Shown here piece by piece: positions 13,301-24,500 of a DNA stretch of 64,000 bases (positions within the stretch are counted from its first letter, which is position 1; each line of letters starts with the position of its first letter). The notes beneath the pieces were generated by a model. That model made no database searches. It worked only from the letters and a program-made list of their open reading frames with translations, and was not told the DNA's origin. The stretch spans positions 7,070,424 to 7,134,423 of the forward strand of contig LR746267.1 in NCBI GenBank assembly GCA_902729315.2. Reading direction: 5' to 3'. Source of the DNA: Spirodela intermedia. Lineage: Eukaryota > Streptophyta > Magnoliopsida > Alismatales > Araceae. A program made the position numbers and the translations under genes.

Positions 13301-16300
13301 GAGAGAGAGAGAAACTTGGGACCATTTCGAGCAATATCTTGATCAAAAAATAGTTCTGGACAACCGATAGTAAATATGTCTTGAGGAAAAGACAGCTATG
13401 GTAACTATGGTAGGACGCATGGAAACCTCTCATCAGCAGGCGTGACTCCTGCATCTAGATTCTCGCCAGAAAGAGGCTGTTCGTCGGTCACCTTTGTAGA
13501 ATCTGCATATGAAAGAATAAAACAACAACAACAACAATAAAGTCATCTAGGGAAAAAAAAATGCATGAGACAAAAGCTTATGCTGGTGATGTAGGGACAT
13601 GGTAAAGAGAACGATATTTACTGTCATTAATGTATCAGGAGAAAAATGATGTCAGCGAATGGTGTGGTCAAAGAAAAACAAAAGATGAATGTATCATTAG
13701 AAAAAAGACAATATTTGGCTGATTACGACATGCCAGCATGAAAGAGTGAATCCCGGAAGAATGAATTTCTCCTGTTCTTAGAAAAGATGAGCAAGGTAGC
13801 CTATTCCACTGAGTTTGACTTAACTACGATTAAAGCCAGATACTCACACAACAAGTTAGAAACGGAAAAAGAGAGCGAACCATACTCTGCTCTTGAGTGC
13901 CTGAAAAAGTATTGAGGAGACTTGAAATAAGGATAAGGAGAAAAGTGATACTCACAATGAAGCACTTATTCATTAACCAGGTGCATGGGTTGTCTGGCAA
14001 TGAGCCTTCATAATCAAGGTCAGCGCAACCAATTTCAAGAGAATTACGAGCAGTTCCATCCTAAGGGGACGACAATAATGGCATTCATCCATTGTTTATT
14101 TTTGGTTAGTTCCCCCAGCAGTCCAAGTAAATTGATTTTTACCCAGGTTTCATAGGCTCCCTCTTTGCCCATCCTTCAGGAAGAAATTTTTAATCTCTCT
14201 TCCCTCCAATTCTCAAAAGTCATGATTGACTTGGCATTTCCAATCAGAAATAAAGTAGAACAACAAATTTATTGGCTTCAAGATGCCCCTTCACACAACC
14301 AAGACTATGGGGATAGCATACGAACAAATACCTCGTCAAGCACATTTTTTGCAGTAGTTGCTTCTCACAGTCATGGCCCACAGTGCATGCCCCTCAAGGA
14401 CTCCATAATCTTTTAACCACAGTTTTCAATCCTAATATATTTCCTTTGGTCTTTCTTGGTCCTATCTTTGCATATGCTTTATCCAATGCCAACAAGCACA
14501 CTCACTTTTACTAAACAGAAACTTGTTTCCAAGAGGAAAATTTTCCAATTTCGATTTTTACAATTTAAGGAATATTGGGAACTCATAAATAAATAACTGC
14601 TGGAACCTATGCAATGATCTCCCCTCCTAATATCAATGATCTTAATTCCCACCCTTCTAGTTCAAATTCACTAATTTTGTACCAATTTTAGAGTCTCCAT
14701 TTTTTATCAGAAAGTCTCTCCAAAAAACCCGAAAGTCTCTCCTAAATTCCCCAGGATATTCACAGAGAGATGACAAATTAATGCTATAAAGAAATCCTTG
14801 GTAAACATAGCATGTGGAGATTGGGTGGGCAGTTATCCGGATAGCGACCACTTTTCATAAAAACTATCTGAGCTTAGCAATGTGACATGTTAACCGATGG
14901 TTTCAGGGAAATTTAGCAAGTCAAAAAGCAGGATGTTTTTATACATTGGAAAGATGGTTCTACTTGCCTCTCTAGCTACTTCATAAGATTATGCCATTTG
15001 CTAAGACAGTGAAGAAGAGTGGGATGAACCATTAAATTAAAACTGGGATTACCCACGAAATATTACACTAGAGCGGTTTATGAATGTCTACGTAATAAAC
15101 TTGATTTTACCTAAGATGATGAAAACGTAACCTCACAACCATTAATGTGTTGAAGAGACAGTTTCTTATTTTGTGCCAAACGTGAGTGAGGAGGGGTTCC
15201 AATCCCCGACAGTGTTTCATAGCAACATGCTCTAATCCTCTGAGCTACATGCCCACGCAGAAAGAAAAAACAATTCAAGAACAAGAAGGACGCAGGTTTT
15301 GTAGCCCTTTGAATGTGTTCATCGAACACAGTCTAAGATTCATATTTGTCCTCTGAAAGAATGAAATCTAACAGGAAAATAGAAATATTTCCAGTAGTTT
15401 TCGTAGATGGGATTAAATGATTCATCCAGAATGGATACAACTCTACTGTTCCAGACTGGGAGGACTGAAAATAATTATCACAGATACCGCAATCATGACA
15501 AGTCTAAACATCTGGATGCTAAAACTAATATAAGTTTTTGTTGATGCCCTTTGTGCAAAAATTCAAGATGATACTTACAAGATTTTATCACTATGCAACA
15601 AAATTAATTCTTGCCAATTTAATTTCAAATGGCAAGCCCAAACCAAACACCCACGCCCAACAAGAAGGAAAAGTAGAAAATGAGATCAAAGTAAAACCGT
15701 CACCATTAAGGTAGTGGATCAAAATTTTATCTCAGTTAATACTTTAAACGAGGCCTCTTACAGAGAAATGTTACTGAATGGACTCGAACTAGAATTGGGA
15801 TAAAAATTATAAATTTCATTACAGTTGCATGCATTGAATAATGTGCTATCCAGAAGAAAACTCCAATTTCGACATAACTCCAAATCTGGATTCTTGTAAA
15901 ACTGAATGCAAAATAAAGCCTGTCAGTTAATTACCATCCATTACAAAACTTAATTGGACAATAACTCAAAAAACTCCATTGAGTGCCTTTTTTAACCTCT
16001 ATTATTTATCAGTAGAAGATTGAAATGAAGACAACTCACATAGCTTTATCATGGAGTGCTACAAGTTGATCCAATAGTTTTCATGTAAATATACTAGTAC
16101 TCATCCTGGCTCTTCCTATCTCAGGAATTATGTATTAATTTAAAAAATATGAAATACGGATGATATTTTAACCTTGGACCACAAATTCTGCAGTTTGATT
16201 ATATTCAGATGAGATTCGGCCAGTCAATTATTCGTGGATAACTTTGAGCCTATAAGATCAAGATGAAGATTAAGCAGGAAATCTCCACGAGCTCTATGGC

Positions 16301-18158
16301 AGTCAGCCAAAAAGAGTTTGCTGTTAAAAACCCACTACTGAAAACAGAAAAACGGTCTACAGTACAGTATAAGGCATATAAAAGTTAAGAAAATAAGAGA
16401 ATGGAAATAGGTACATGCTGGGGTCATTTCCAACTATCAAATCCCAAACAGAATTAATCACAAGGAACAAAAAAAAAAAAAACCATCACAGGATATATGT
16501 CATCAATGACACTTGTGACGTGCTGTTAACAAAAACCACTTTAAGAAGTCAAGTTGGAAAAATTCCATACTCATGCTACTGTGGTCACCAACCAAGGCTG
16601 TTAAACCAGCTATCATATCAGAATTCACCAGCTCATGATAGCATTGAAATCCAGAATCAGTAGGAACAGCAAATCTCAGATGATTTCAACTGAATTATGC
16701 ATCTTTGTTTTATTTAAGTTTTTCCTGGACACAATCAGCTAAGATCGCGTTTCTTCAAGCATGAAATAATTCAGATCTAAACTATATGACTTATATATTA
16801 GCCAATGCCAAGGTACATTTACTTATTTCGAATCAAACAAGGATACCTTCTAAGTATGCCAGACCTGAATCTCGCACATACCTTTTCTCATTAGTCTTTG
16901 TGCAATAGTCTTCATGCTTCAGAAAAGTTTCAATTGTGCCAACAGATAGAAAAATTGTTTCTTTCTGGTTTTATAACTGATATTTCGTCGTTTTTGTGTC
17001 AGCAAGTTTTCCAAACAAATTCATTTTTCCAGAGGTGAAGAACCTAATCCTTTTCATGAGCGACTCCAGTCTTATAGCAGTTTTTTGCTACAACTGTCTA
17101 TTTTTTCTCCAAAGCGGGTAAAAATTTATGGTTAAATGATATACACCAAACTAGAGCAAGGGAGAAAACGGGGGGAAGGAAGATTTTCCAGCATGGAATC
17201 TTTTTAGTTTATATGACCTCGTTTGAACAATGCGATGTCATATGAGACATCTCATATCACAATCAAAAAGAGCTTCAAAATATTTATCCACGCTGGAAAA
17301 ATACCATAACCTTATGTATTAGCCGCAACGTAGATGATATATTATCCAGATATCAACGTCCTCTAAGGATTATTACAAGGAGTCTCAGCTACAACTTATC
17401 GCTGATCCATTGAAGTCAGCATTGGTCAGTAGAACATATCCTTTACTCAAAGAAAAGAGTTGAAAATAATATATAAGTTATTTAGACGTCACAAATGAAA
17501 AAAGGATGAGATGGACAACAAACTGAGTGATAGCAAGAGTTCTCGTCCTCTAGTTTTTTCCAATTACTTTTCACTCCTGATACCATAGAGCAGATGACGT
17601 TACGATAAAACAACCAATGCCTGGGTATTGTGTACCTACCAAACTCGAGAAAGAAATTATCTAGTTTTTCATAGAATTAGAGCGGAGTGAGATTAGATCC
17701 CTTATCAATCAAGAGGAAAGCCATTAGGAAAATTGCAACGAGACTTTTTGCCAAATTTCTAGTCTGATGGTTTGTCCGCTTAGAGTACGATTGTCAGAAA
17801 TAAAGAAATACCCCAGCATCGCTTATCAATCTAGTCTGATGGCAATAGGTACATGCTCGTCTTAACACATGATCTTTAAGACAGGCAAAGTGGACCCCGT
17901 GATCCTCCCATTTCAGCAAGGAGGAAGAACAGCCCACATTTCCCCGTGATCCTCCTATTGCAGAAAGGAGGAATATCCATGGCACCTGTCGAATGGGAAA
18001 GAAACCCAAATTCAAACAGGAAGAAATCAAAGAGATCGTCAGAACCAACCTAAGAACGTCTGGATAGCCTTCTGCAGCGCCCCATACTTCTTCCCCCCGC
18101 AATCCTTGAGCATGGACTCGAAGGAGCGCGTAACGAAGCCCCCCGCAGCGCCGGCCAT
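1..18158 (-). CDS. BIG5: BIG5/MIN7-type ARF-GEF (Sec7 domain), 3' end beyond window
   Basis: Large brefeldin-A-inhibited guanine-nucleotide exchange protein that loads GTP on ARF GTPases at the trans-Golgi network/early endosome. Exons, 5' to 3' on the minus strand: 18158-18050, 13502-13427, 12883-12610, 11581-11460, 11380-11322, 10364-10307, 10185-10101, 10003-9800, 9706-9648, 9536-9467, 9392-9324, 9111-8989, 8855-8802, 8703-8615, 8498-8402, 8305-8207, 8094-7888, 7702-7592, 7515-7331, 7141-6515, 6403-5986, 5720-5481, 5366-5243, 5159-5011, 3829-3473, 1851-1685, 1606-1335, 1050-872, 493-377, 279-143, 59-<1. All junctions are GT-AG and the frame stays open for about 1,665 residues; relatives have about 1,740. 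The Sec7 domain covers about residues 619-800; [12 protein letters not shown] carries the catalytic Glu (about 703) and [11 protein letters not shown] follows. A DCB-type segment sits at about 70-190. The motif LKSLVDWEK upstream of Sec7 and the start [18 protein letters not shown] fit BIG5 rather than BIG1-4. Arabidopsis BIG5 (MIN7/BEN1) is the known target of the bacterial effector HopM1; that function is family knowledge. Confidence 0.95.
690..830 (-). other. Promoter-like insert in BIG5 intron 28
   Basis: This part of the intron between the exons at 1050-872 and 493-377 looks like a plant 5' region, unlike the surrounding AT-rich intron. It has a telo-box (TAGGGTTT on plus, 705-712), two GGCCCA/TGGGCC site II cores (757-762 and 808-813) and a GC-rich stretch. 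I see no open coding frame with it. It may be a captured promoter fragment or chance; no terminal repeats were recognised. Confidence 0.35.
10250..10303. repeat. (GA)n/(CT)n microsatellite next to a BIG5 5' splice site
   Basis: About 27 uninterrupted GA dinucleotides. Read on the coding (minus) strand it is a CT tract that starts within a few bases of the donor of the exon ending at 10307, so the start of intron 6 is almost wholly pyrimidine. Confidence 0.95.
13503..18049 (-). other. Long first intron of BIG5
   Basis: A 4.5 kb AT-rich intron between exon 1 (ending inside a Leu-Asp junction) and exon 2. It has no coding exon that I can support in either strand; short open frames here are scattered and lack family resemblance. 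The one recognisable element is a decayed plastid-type tRNA-Arg at 15183-15254. Long first introns in plant housekeeping genes sometimes carry expression-enhancing signals, but none is identifiable here. Confidence 0.7.
15183..15254 (-). pseudogene. Decayed plastid-type tRNA-Arg(ACG) relic
   Basis: Read on the minus strand, the segment aligns end to end with chloroplast trnR-ACG: GGGC start, TGTAGCTCAGAGGATTAGAG D-arm, anticodon arm, GGGGATTGGAACCCC T-arm and CCTCCTC before the 3' end. The anticodon loop now reads CTATGAA (CTACGAA in the plastid gene), the anticodon stem no longer pairs well, and TTCGAA in the T-loop has become TTGGAA. It is therefore a non-functional nuclear insert of plastid DNA in BIG5 intron 1. 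I recognised no plastid sequence on either side, so the insert is either short or its flanks have decayed. Confidence 0.8.
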
Positions 18159-18971
18159 GGCGGGCGCCGAGTCTGGAGACCGACTCCTCCCCGAGATCCA
18201 CCCACCCCAGTCAACTCTGTGCCTCCCTTCGCCCCAGCCTGCACCTACTGGACACGTGAAGAGATTCAGCAAAACTGAAACCCGTCACCAGCGAAGTAGA
18301 TCTATCGGAAGGAAGGTAGAGAAATGACGAGGAGATGAATGAAGCACAACCAACCGGAGGCGAAGTGGGAGACGACCGGACCGCCGGATCGGAGGAACCC
18401 TCCCTGCCAGATCTGCCCCTGGAGCAGTGGTTGCTGATACGTGATCTAACGAGGGAGCGACCGTGAGATATCAGACTCACAGTCGAGAAGATGAAAAACG
18501 GGGAGGACGACCGAGTTCCAACTCGCTCAAGAAAGTGGGCCTTAATGGGCCGTAATAGGCCTTAATGGGCCTTGCTTTAAGAACCACTCGTGTTCCCCCT
18601 CCCGACCCGGCAGTTAACCGATTCTCGTTGGGAAGTGAATGAATGATAACTAACTTGCTTCTCACAGAAACTGTCGGCAGAAAAATTCCGTGTTTGAAAC
18701 AGCGATAGAGATTCTGCAGGATTTCCCTTGCCAAACAATCAGAACACGGTTCTGGAAATTTCTCGAATCAGATCACAGAAGCCACATCACATTCAACATC
18801 CGCCGCCGCCGGCCTAAGACAAGGGGGACACACACTGACCACAGACACAGACAGATATGGCGGCACAGGGGCGCCGGGATGGCGGAGATTCTCGGCACAA
18901 AACAGGGAGACTTGTGCCTAGAGGAGCTTCTTGGCTCCCTTTGGCGGAGGAGTCGCCGCCGGACAAGGGTT
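18159..18971 (-). other. BIG5 5' region and JAZ 3' region
   Basis: Head-to-tail spacer: the JAZ stop codon is at 18972 and the BIG5 start is at 18158, both on the minus strand. The half near BIG5 is GC-rich and holds a CACGTG at 18253-18258, probably in the 5' UTR, and three TGGGCC boxes further up. No coding sequence was recognised. Confidence 0.6.
18536..18571. promoter_or_regulatory. Three site II (TGGGCC) boxes upstream of BIG5
   Basis: TGGGCC occurs at 18536-18541, 18546-18551 and 18566-18571, separated by short AT-rich spacers, about 380-410 bases upstream of the BIG5 start codon. TGGGCY site II elements are TCP-factor sites common in promoters of constitutively expressed plant genes. 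Their role here is inferred. Confidence 0.55.
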
Positions 18972-20609
18972 CTATAGATAGAGCGCCGCCGGAGTGGAGG
19001 CCTCGCTGCCGACACCGCTGTCAGGGCTGTTCATGGCCTTCATGGGAGACTGCAGGGCCTTGCTCACCAACCTGCAATTTTCAGTGGATGGAAGGGGCCA
19101 CCTGTTAGTTTTACAGAAGCTGGAAAGTAATAAGACAAGCCTGCATAATTGGTGGGGTCAATCGTCGGTTCTCCTCTGAACCAGAGGACGGGGGGGATTG
19201 GAGCTGAACCACGCGAGAGAAATTCATGGATTGATCTTAAAAAAGAAATATATATGCAGTGATTGCCAGAGAAAGAATGATTTTCTTGGACCAGAGAATA
19301 TGGGTTTCTCATCTTATCAAGGGAAGCGCATTTTTTTTCTTCATAAAGAAAATTGTTGCTATCATCCTATCCAACGAACACTTCGAGAAGAGTGCAGGAG
19401 ATAAGATGAGGTCAAGCGCAGATCCGGTCGTCATCAAGAAGCTCCGTCGGATAATGAACGGGTTTCTTCCTCTGGTATTCCTCTCGAGAAGGGAGGGTCC
19501 CTCAGTCTCCTCAGTCTACCCCCCCTCACCCAGCTCTAAGAAAGGTCGGCGTTATCGTGTTCCTTCTAAACCATAAAAGATGGAGTGAGGAGGGCTAGGA
19601 GAAAAGCATTTTACCTGTCACGGCGCTTCTCCAGGAACCGCTGAAGGGAGTTCCTTCTCGCGAGGGGAAGCTCTGAAAGGAAGCGGGAGAGATTAAATCC
19701 ATGCGCCAGAAGGTGGGAGAGCAAGCTCGGTTTTCACATCAGGCGGCGGTTGTCACCTGCTGACAGATTGCAGAGGGAGCTGGCGGCGCCGGGGAGCAGC
19801 AGCTGGGCCTGTGGAGCTCCAGATGCTTCACCCATAGCCCCTGAGGAGCTGTGCAGGGACGGCGACCTAGTCAGCACCGGCGACGCCGCCGGGGGGGGGC
19901 TGGCGGCAACTGTTGGGCAACGAGAGGCGGCAGGGTAAGCCGGACGCGGGCCCTTGACGCTCTTCGGACTGGAAGAGGAGGCGGCCGTGCTGGTGGACAT
20001 GGATACCGTCGCAGCGGCAGCCGCAGAGGCGGCGGCCGCGATGAGCATGATTGCCTGGGCCTGCCACCAGAGAACAATCAAACACAGCTTTCCTGAAACA
20101 AGATGGACATACCCTAGAAAACCTCCCATGGCCAGGGCTACAACCTTCTCGGGGGGGACATCATCGTAGACGCAGACGTTGCCGTTGTAGAAGATCGTCA
20201 GCTGCGAGATCTTGCTGGCCACGAGGATTGACGCGGCGGCGGCGGCAGGCAATCTCAGGAAAAACACAAATAAGTCAATATGGATTCTACTTTCCGCAAT
20301 ACGAAGAGATGAAACAGACTCCTCCTCCTCCTCCTCCTCCTCCTCCTTTCCCTCACACACACACACACACATTCAACGGAAGCGTGCTTTCTGATTCCAC
20401 AGCTCTGGCTCATCAATTTCATCCCATATCCCAGGAATCAATCCAACACAAGAGGAGGGAACGCGGGCGGGAATCTACCTGGTCCTCTTCGCAGCGGCGA
20501 GGCTCGCGTTCTTGGACGCCTCGTCCTCCGCCTCGTCCTGAGCCTCCCGCTCACGCCCCCTCTTCCGGCTGCAGCGATCCTCCTCGCTCCTCTCCACCCG
20601 CTCCGCCAT
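18972..20609 (-). CDS. JAZ repressor, TIFY3 (JAZ11/12)-like
   Basis: Jasmonate ZIM-domain protein: a nuclear repressor that binds MYC factors and, with jasmonoyl-isoleucine, the COI1 receptor. Exons on minus: 20609-20479, 20253-20145, 20060-19757, 19672-19615, 19071-18972; 233 residues, all GT-AG, phases consistent. The ATG at 20609 is used because the same frame upstream offers only a GTG. Residues 1-44 are charged; the ZIM domain is about 61-95 with TIFY at 63-66 (SQLTIFYNG) and VPPEKAQAIM; a Ser/Ala/Pro-rich linker follows; the Jas motif starts at about 182 (ELPLARRNSLQRFLEKRRDR). The intron after KRRD matches the position of the conserved Jas intron. LEKRRDRLV resembles JAZ12 best. Oddity: the PY expected at 207-208 is LQ (SKALQSP), so the Jas C-terminal half is degenerate. 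No EAR motif was seen. The subgroup is inferred. Confidence 0.9.
20317..20374. repeat. (TCC)n and (CA)n microsatellites in JAZ intron 1
   Basis: A run of TCC/CTC triplets is followed at once by a CA dinucleotide run. On the minus strand they create a long but spurious open frame of Cys-Val and poly-Glu that runs into the TIFY exon. Both lie inside the first JAZ intron (20254-20478). Confidence 0.9.
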
Positions 20610-21541
20610 CGCCGTACTCTCCTTCCTCCCCCGTTCGAGAACCCTTTCCCCTTTCCGCACGAAATCAAAAGCTAACCAGGTCGAGTGACCTTCCCTCTCT
20701 TCCACCCTTTCCTTTTTACCACCAAAAATTGAGAGGAATTCGAAATCCTCTATACCACCAACATTTATCTAAATAATTAATTAAATAAAAAGGACTCTAC
20801 TGATACCTGAATCTTATTTATTCACGAAAAACAACGGTACTTATTTTTCAAATAATATTTTTTAAACAAATAACGAGATAAATGAGTCCAGATGGAACGT
20901 AGACCGAGGGAAGAGACCGGTTGTCAGTAGCTCCCTTTGATCGAGCGCATCCGAGGACGTCGGGCCCCACTGATAAATGCACGTGTTCAAAAGCTGATGA
21001 GGACGCCGAATGCCGAGAATCACGTTCCTAAAAAACGCAAGCCGACAAGTCTGCCTTCTGGACATCAGTAACTCAGATCGTCAGGACATGTGACAAGTTA
21101 AGACACGTGTTGCTTTGGGTTTCGTGACTCATGATTACATTGACACGTCTTCCGGGTATTCTTATGCCGTAAATGAAATCAATAGCGAATATTAATTATT
21201 CAATCTGTCTCATCGACGGGGCCTCGTCTCTGTTTACAGGGGGGAGGGGACCACTACATTATCGGCCTTTTTTCATGGGCCTGCCGAATTCATTCCCCTT
21301 GGCCGTTGAATTAGTTTAATTATTTGTCTATTTAAATAGCAGAAAAGTGGGCCTGGGTTATAATGGGCCGAAGGTATAATGGTCTTATATGGCGATCTGG
21401 GGCCCAATATTTGAAATGGGGGACCGAGGGGATCCGAGAGCAGGATCCGAGTTGAGAGGCGACGGAGCTGGGAGCAGATCTGACGAGGGCGCTGGGGGCC
21501 GGGAAGCGGACGACCACCGCGGCGGCGGCGCTGCGGCGGCT
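20610..21541. promoter_or_regulatory. Divergent promoter region JAZ / PTH2
   Basis: About 930 bases between two divergent start codons. CACGTG G-boxes lie at 20980-20985 and 21104-21109, about 375 and 500 bases upstream of the JAZ ATG. MYC2 binds G-boxes and JAZ genes are MYC2-induced in a known negative feedback loop, so they are good candidate sites. On the PTH2 side there are TGGGCC boxes at 21276-21281, 21348-21353 and 21364-21369, the last just before a possible upstream ATG at 21389. No other gene was recognised. Confidence 0.6.
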
Positions 21542-24500
21542 ATGGACGTCTCCGTGCTGAGCGTCACCACGACGCTTCTCATCGGCGCCGGATGCTTCGC
21601 CATCGGCTATCTCTTCGCCGGTTCCAGCGCGGACGTCCAGAAGCACGGCGGCGCCGCCGGGAGTTGCAGTCGCTTCGTCTCCTGGGTGAGGTCGGCTGGT
21701 AAGAGGAGCAGGATGCTTGAGGTGGAGCCCACTGTTTCCTCTCCACTGGAGGAGGCTGAGGTGCCCGATGATGACGACGGCGAGGAAGAGGAGGATGTCG
21801 GGCACCAGAGGCGGCAGCGGCAGACGAGGAATAGACTGAAAGTGATCCACTCAAAGCCCGCTCCTCATGAGATAGAAAACCTCGCGGACATACTCGAGGA
21901 TTTCAAGATGGTAAATCATATGTGGAAGCGATAGAATTCTTTCTTACGTTTATTTTGCATCGCGTGTTCCATCTCTTTCATAGGTAGTGATGTTCCGGGC
22001 GTTGTTGCATTTAAGGCGGGAAAATGGACGATGGTGAATTCTTGATTTGCTTTGTTCATTCTCCCCCTTCTTTTTCATAGCCTCGAGCTTACAGACTGCT
22101 TTCCATGGTGTTCCTATTTGCAGGTGCTGGTGGTTAGGAATGATTTGAAGATGGGGAAGGGGAAGATCGCCGCACAATGTAGGTGGGTTGTCGGTATCCC
22201 GTTCATGTTTATGCTTCACTGCCTACATTTTTCAGCCATACAGATGGGCTTAAAGCTTTTTCTTACAGAAAATTCCCACTTTTTGTGACGAAACGCTCAA
22301 TCACCGCGAAGGACCGTAGTAATGATGGAACACTGTTATACATGAACGTGCCCCAATCTATAAGCGATCTTGTCAATACTTAGTGTGTGTAGGTTACTTC
22401 AGTTATGAAGTATTGTGTTCCCCCTTCTATAGAACTACCTATTTTCATTGACACATCATCATAGTGCCGCCATGGAAAGAACACTAAGTATGGTTTTTTT
22501 TAAAAAAAAAATTATAATTATTATTATTATTTATTTAAAATTTCGGAGATAGCCTAATCAGTTAGTAGATAAAATATGGGAGCGGAAGATATCCGTGAGC
22601 CACTCTTTATCATCTCAGTCTCTTCAGTGGCCTTTGGCCTGGAGACACAAACTTAGATCATCAAGGATCAGAATTTTGGCCTACCAACCCATGGGCCATG
22701 GGTGATTGCCATGTACGCCAAAAAATACTCGTGCTTTCAGATTCAAAAATAAAATAAAACTCTAAAAGGTAACTTCACATGTGACCCATTTCTTGACGGT
22801 AGAATTTCCATGTTTTCAAAAAATAAATATTTTGAAGATCCTTGTTTTCTTCGCTTCCCTCCTAGTGGTGAGATTAAATCATTCTTCAATTTTTTTCAAA
22901 GGTCTATTCAGAATGAACTTTGGGAATTGTTGAAGGTCAAGTTCTGACGATTCAACCACTTAATTGGTCCTAATTCTTATTCCATCATTCTAGGATAATA
23001 AATCTTGCAAGATTCTGCAAGAATTGTGACTTGCCTTTTCTCCTAGCCAAGCATCTTGTGAGAATTGTAGAAAAAAAAAATGGCTTGTTTTTATCTACTT
23101 TTTTCTTCTGCCGAGCATTGTCCTTATCCACCTTGTAATATTTTCGGCTTCTTATAGTTATTAGTAATAGTATTAAAATACCTTCAAAAAGGAATGGTCG
23201 CCCTATATAGCTGAGCAGGCTTATGGGAAAATTCTTTTCTGAAAAATTTGGTGATTATTACCTACTCAATGACAAAGGGGGAAAAGGAATCAATATGTGT
23301 AGTATCGAGAGGGTGCAAGTGAAAAAGTTAAATAAATAAAAAAACATGTCTATCAGCCTACAGCAGTGTGTGCTCTCCCCCTTGCACATTAAATTTTCTG
23401 GTGGAATTGCCTGCCTCAATTCCCTTGGATGGATCCTTACCGTACACAATTGTTGAAACAAGAAAGGGATGAGAGCTTCTATGCTTCTCTGGTATCAACA
23501 ATGGGATTTATCTCCTCTGAGGCCTCAATTCTACTATGGATCTTGATCAGTTTTTTATATTTCTACAACCCTTCAGTTGTCATTCTTCAAATCTTCACTA
23601 GTGAGAGAAAAGCAGAAATTATCATTTTCTCCCCCTACTGCTATGTCCAAGATTATTTGGACACCGATGTATACATATTTTTTAGGCATAAAATATTACG
23701 AAATTCGTGGCAAAGCATGTGTACACATTTTGCGATGCTATTATTAAACTGTTTCGATGTTGCCTATGGTTTATTTTTTGTATAGGAGGTTTTTCTGGAG
23801 GAACTTACTTCCTTGTCCTTCTGATTACGTAATGTGGCACAAAAGCAGCTACTTTGCCTTATTTAACCTTTCAGCATTCCCTGAATTCTTCATATTTCGA
23901 TTTCCTCTTTGGTTTCAGCCACGCAACTTTGGGTTTATACAAGAAACTCCATCACAGGGCACCTAAAGCATTGAGAAGGTAACTTTCTTCTTTTCTTTTT
24001 CCTCTGCGCAACATGTATGGGGTTTAATCTTCTCGTACCTTATGACCAGAAAATGCTTGTCGAATGTGATGACTAATGTTTTCATGACATCTTCCCTTTC
24101 TGGCAGGTGGGAAATGTGTGGGCAGGTTAAGGTTGTCTTGAAAAGCGAGAGCGAAGAAGATTTGCTGGTTTTACAAGTATGAGATTCATTGAGAATGGCA
24201 GATCCAATTTTTTTCGGTGTTATTTGATGATGATAATTGTTTGCACTTCACGATAAGCAAATATAAAACTCTCCCTCTATATTTAAATGTTTACCTGTGG
24301 AAGATGGTCTGCTAATTTTTAAAGGCCTTTTTCCAAGTTGGTGTCACAATTAAGTCAAATGATCAGCCGTTTTCTCCGAAATGTGTGTCAGTGGTGTCTC
24401 CATTTGCCATCACATTCGGGAGTCTCCTCAGAGGATACCTTGGAAATATGTTTTCTCACCTCCAAGTGCAGAGCACTTCCCAAATACTTGTCAGAAATGT

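Noticed and set aside
15183-15254. Functional tRNA gene
   Set aside because: The anticodon stem does not pair and conserved T-loop bases are changed, so it is called a relic.
18253-18258. G-box upstream of BIG5 as a hormone-response element
   Set aside because: It lies about 95 bases before the ATG, most likely in the transcribed 5' UTR; a single six-base match there is weak evidence.
19734-20372. A single 212-codon frame on minus that includes the TIFY motif
   Set aside because: It reads through two introns and starts in a CA/TCC microsatellite. The spliced five-exon model joins the ZIM domain directly to AQAIM and leads to the Jas motif, as the family requires.
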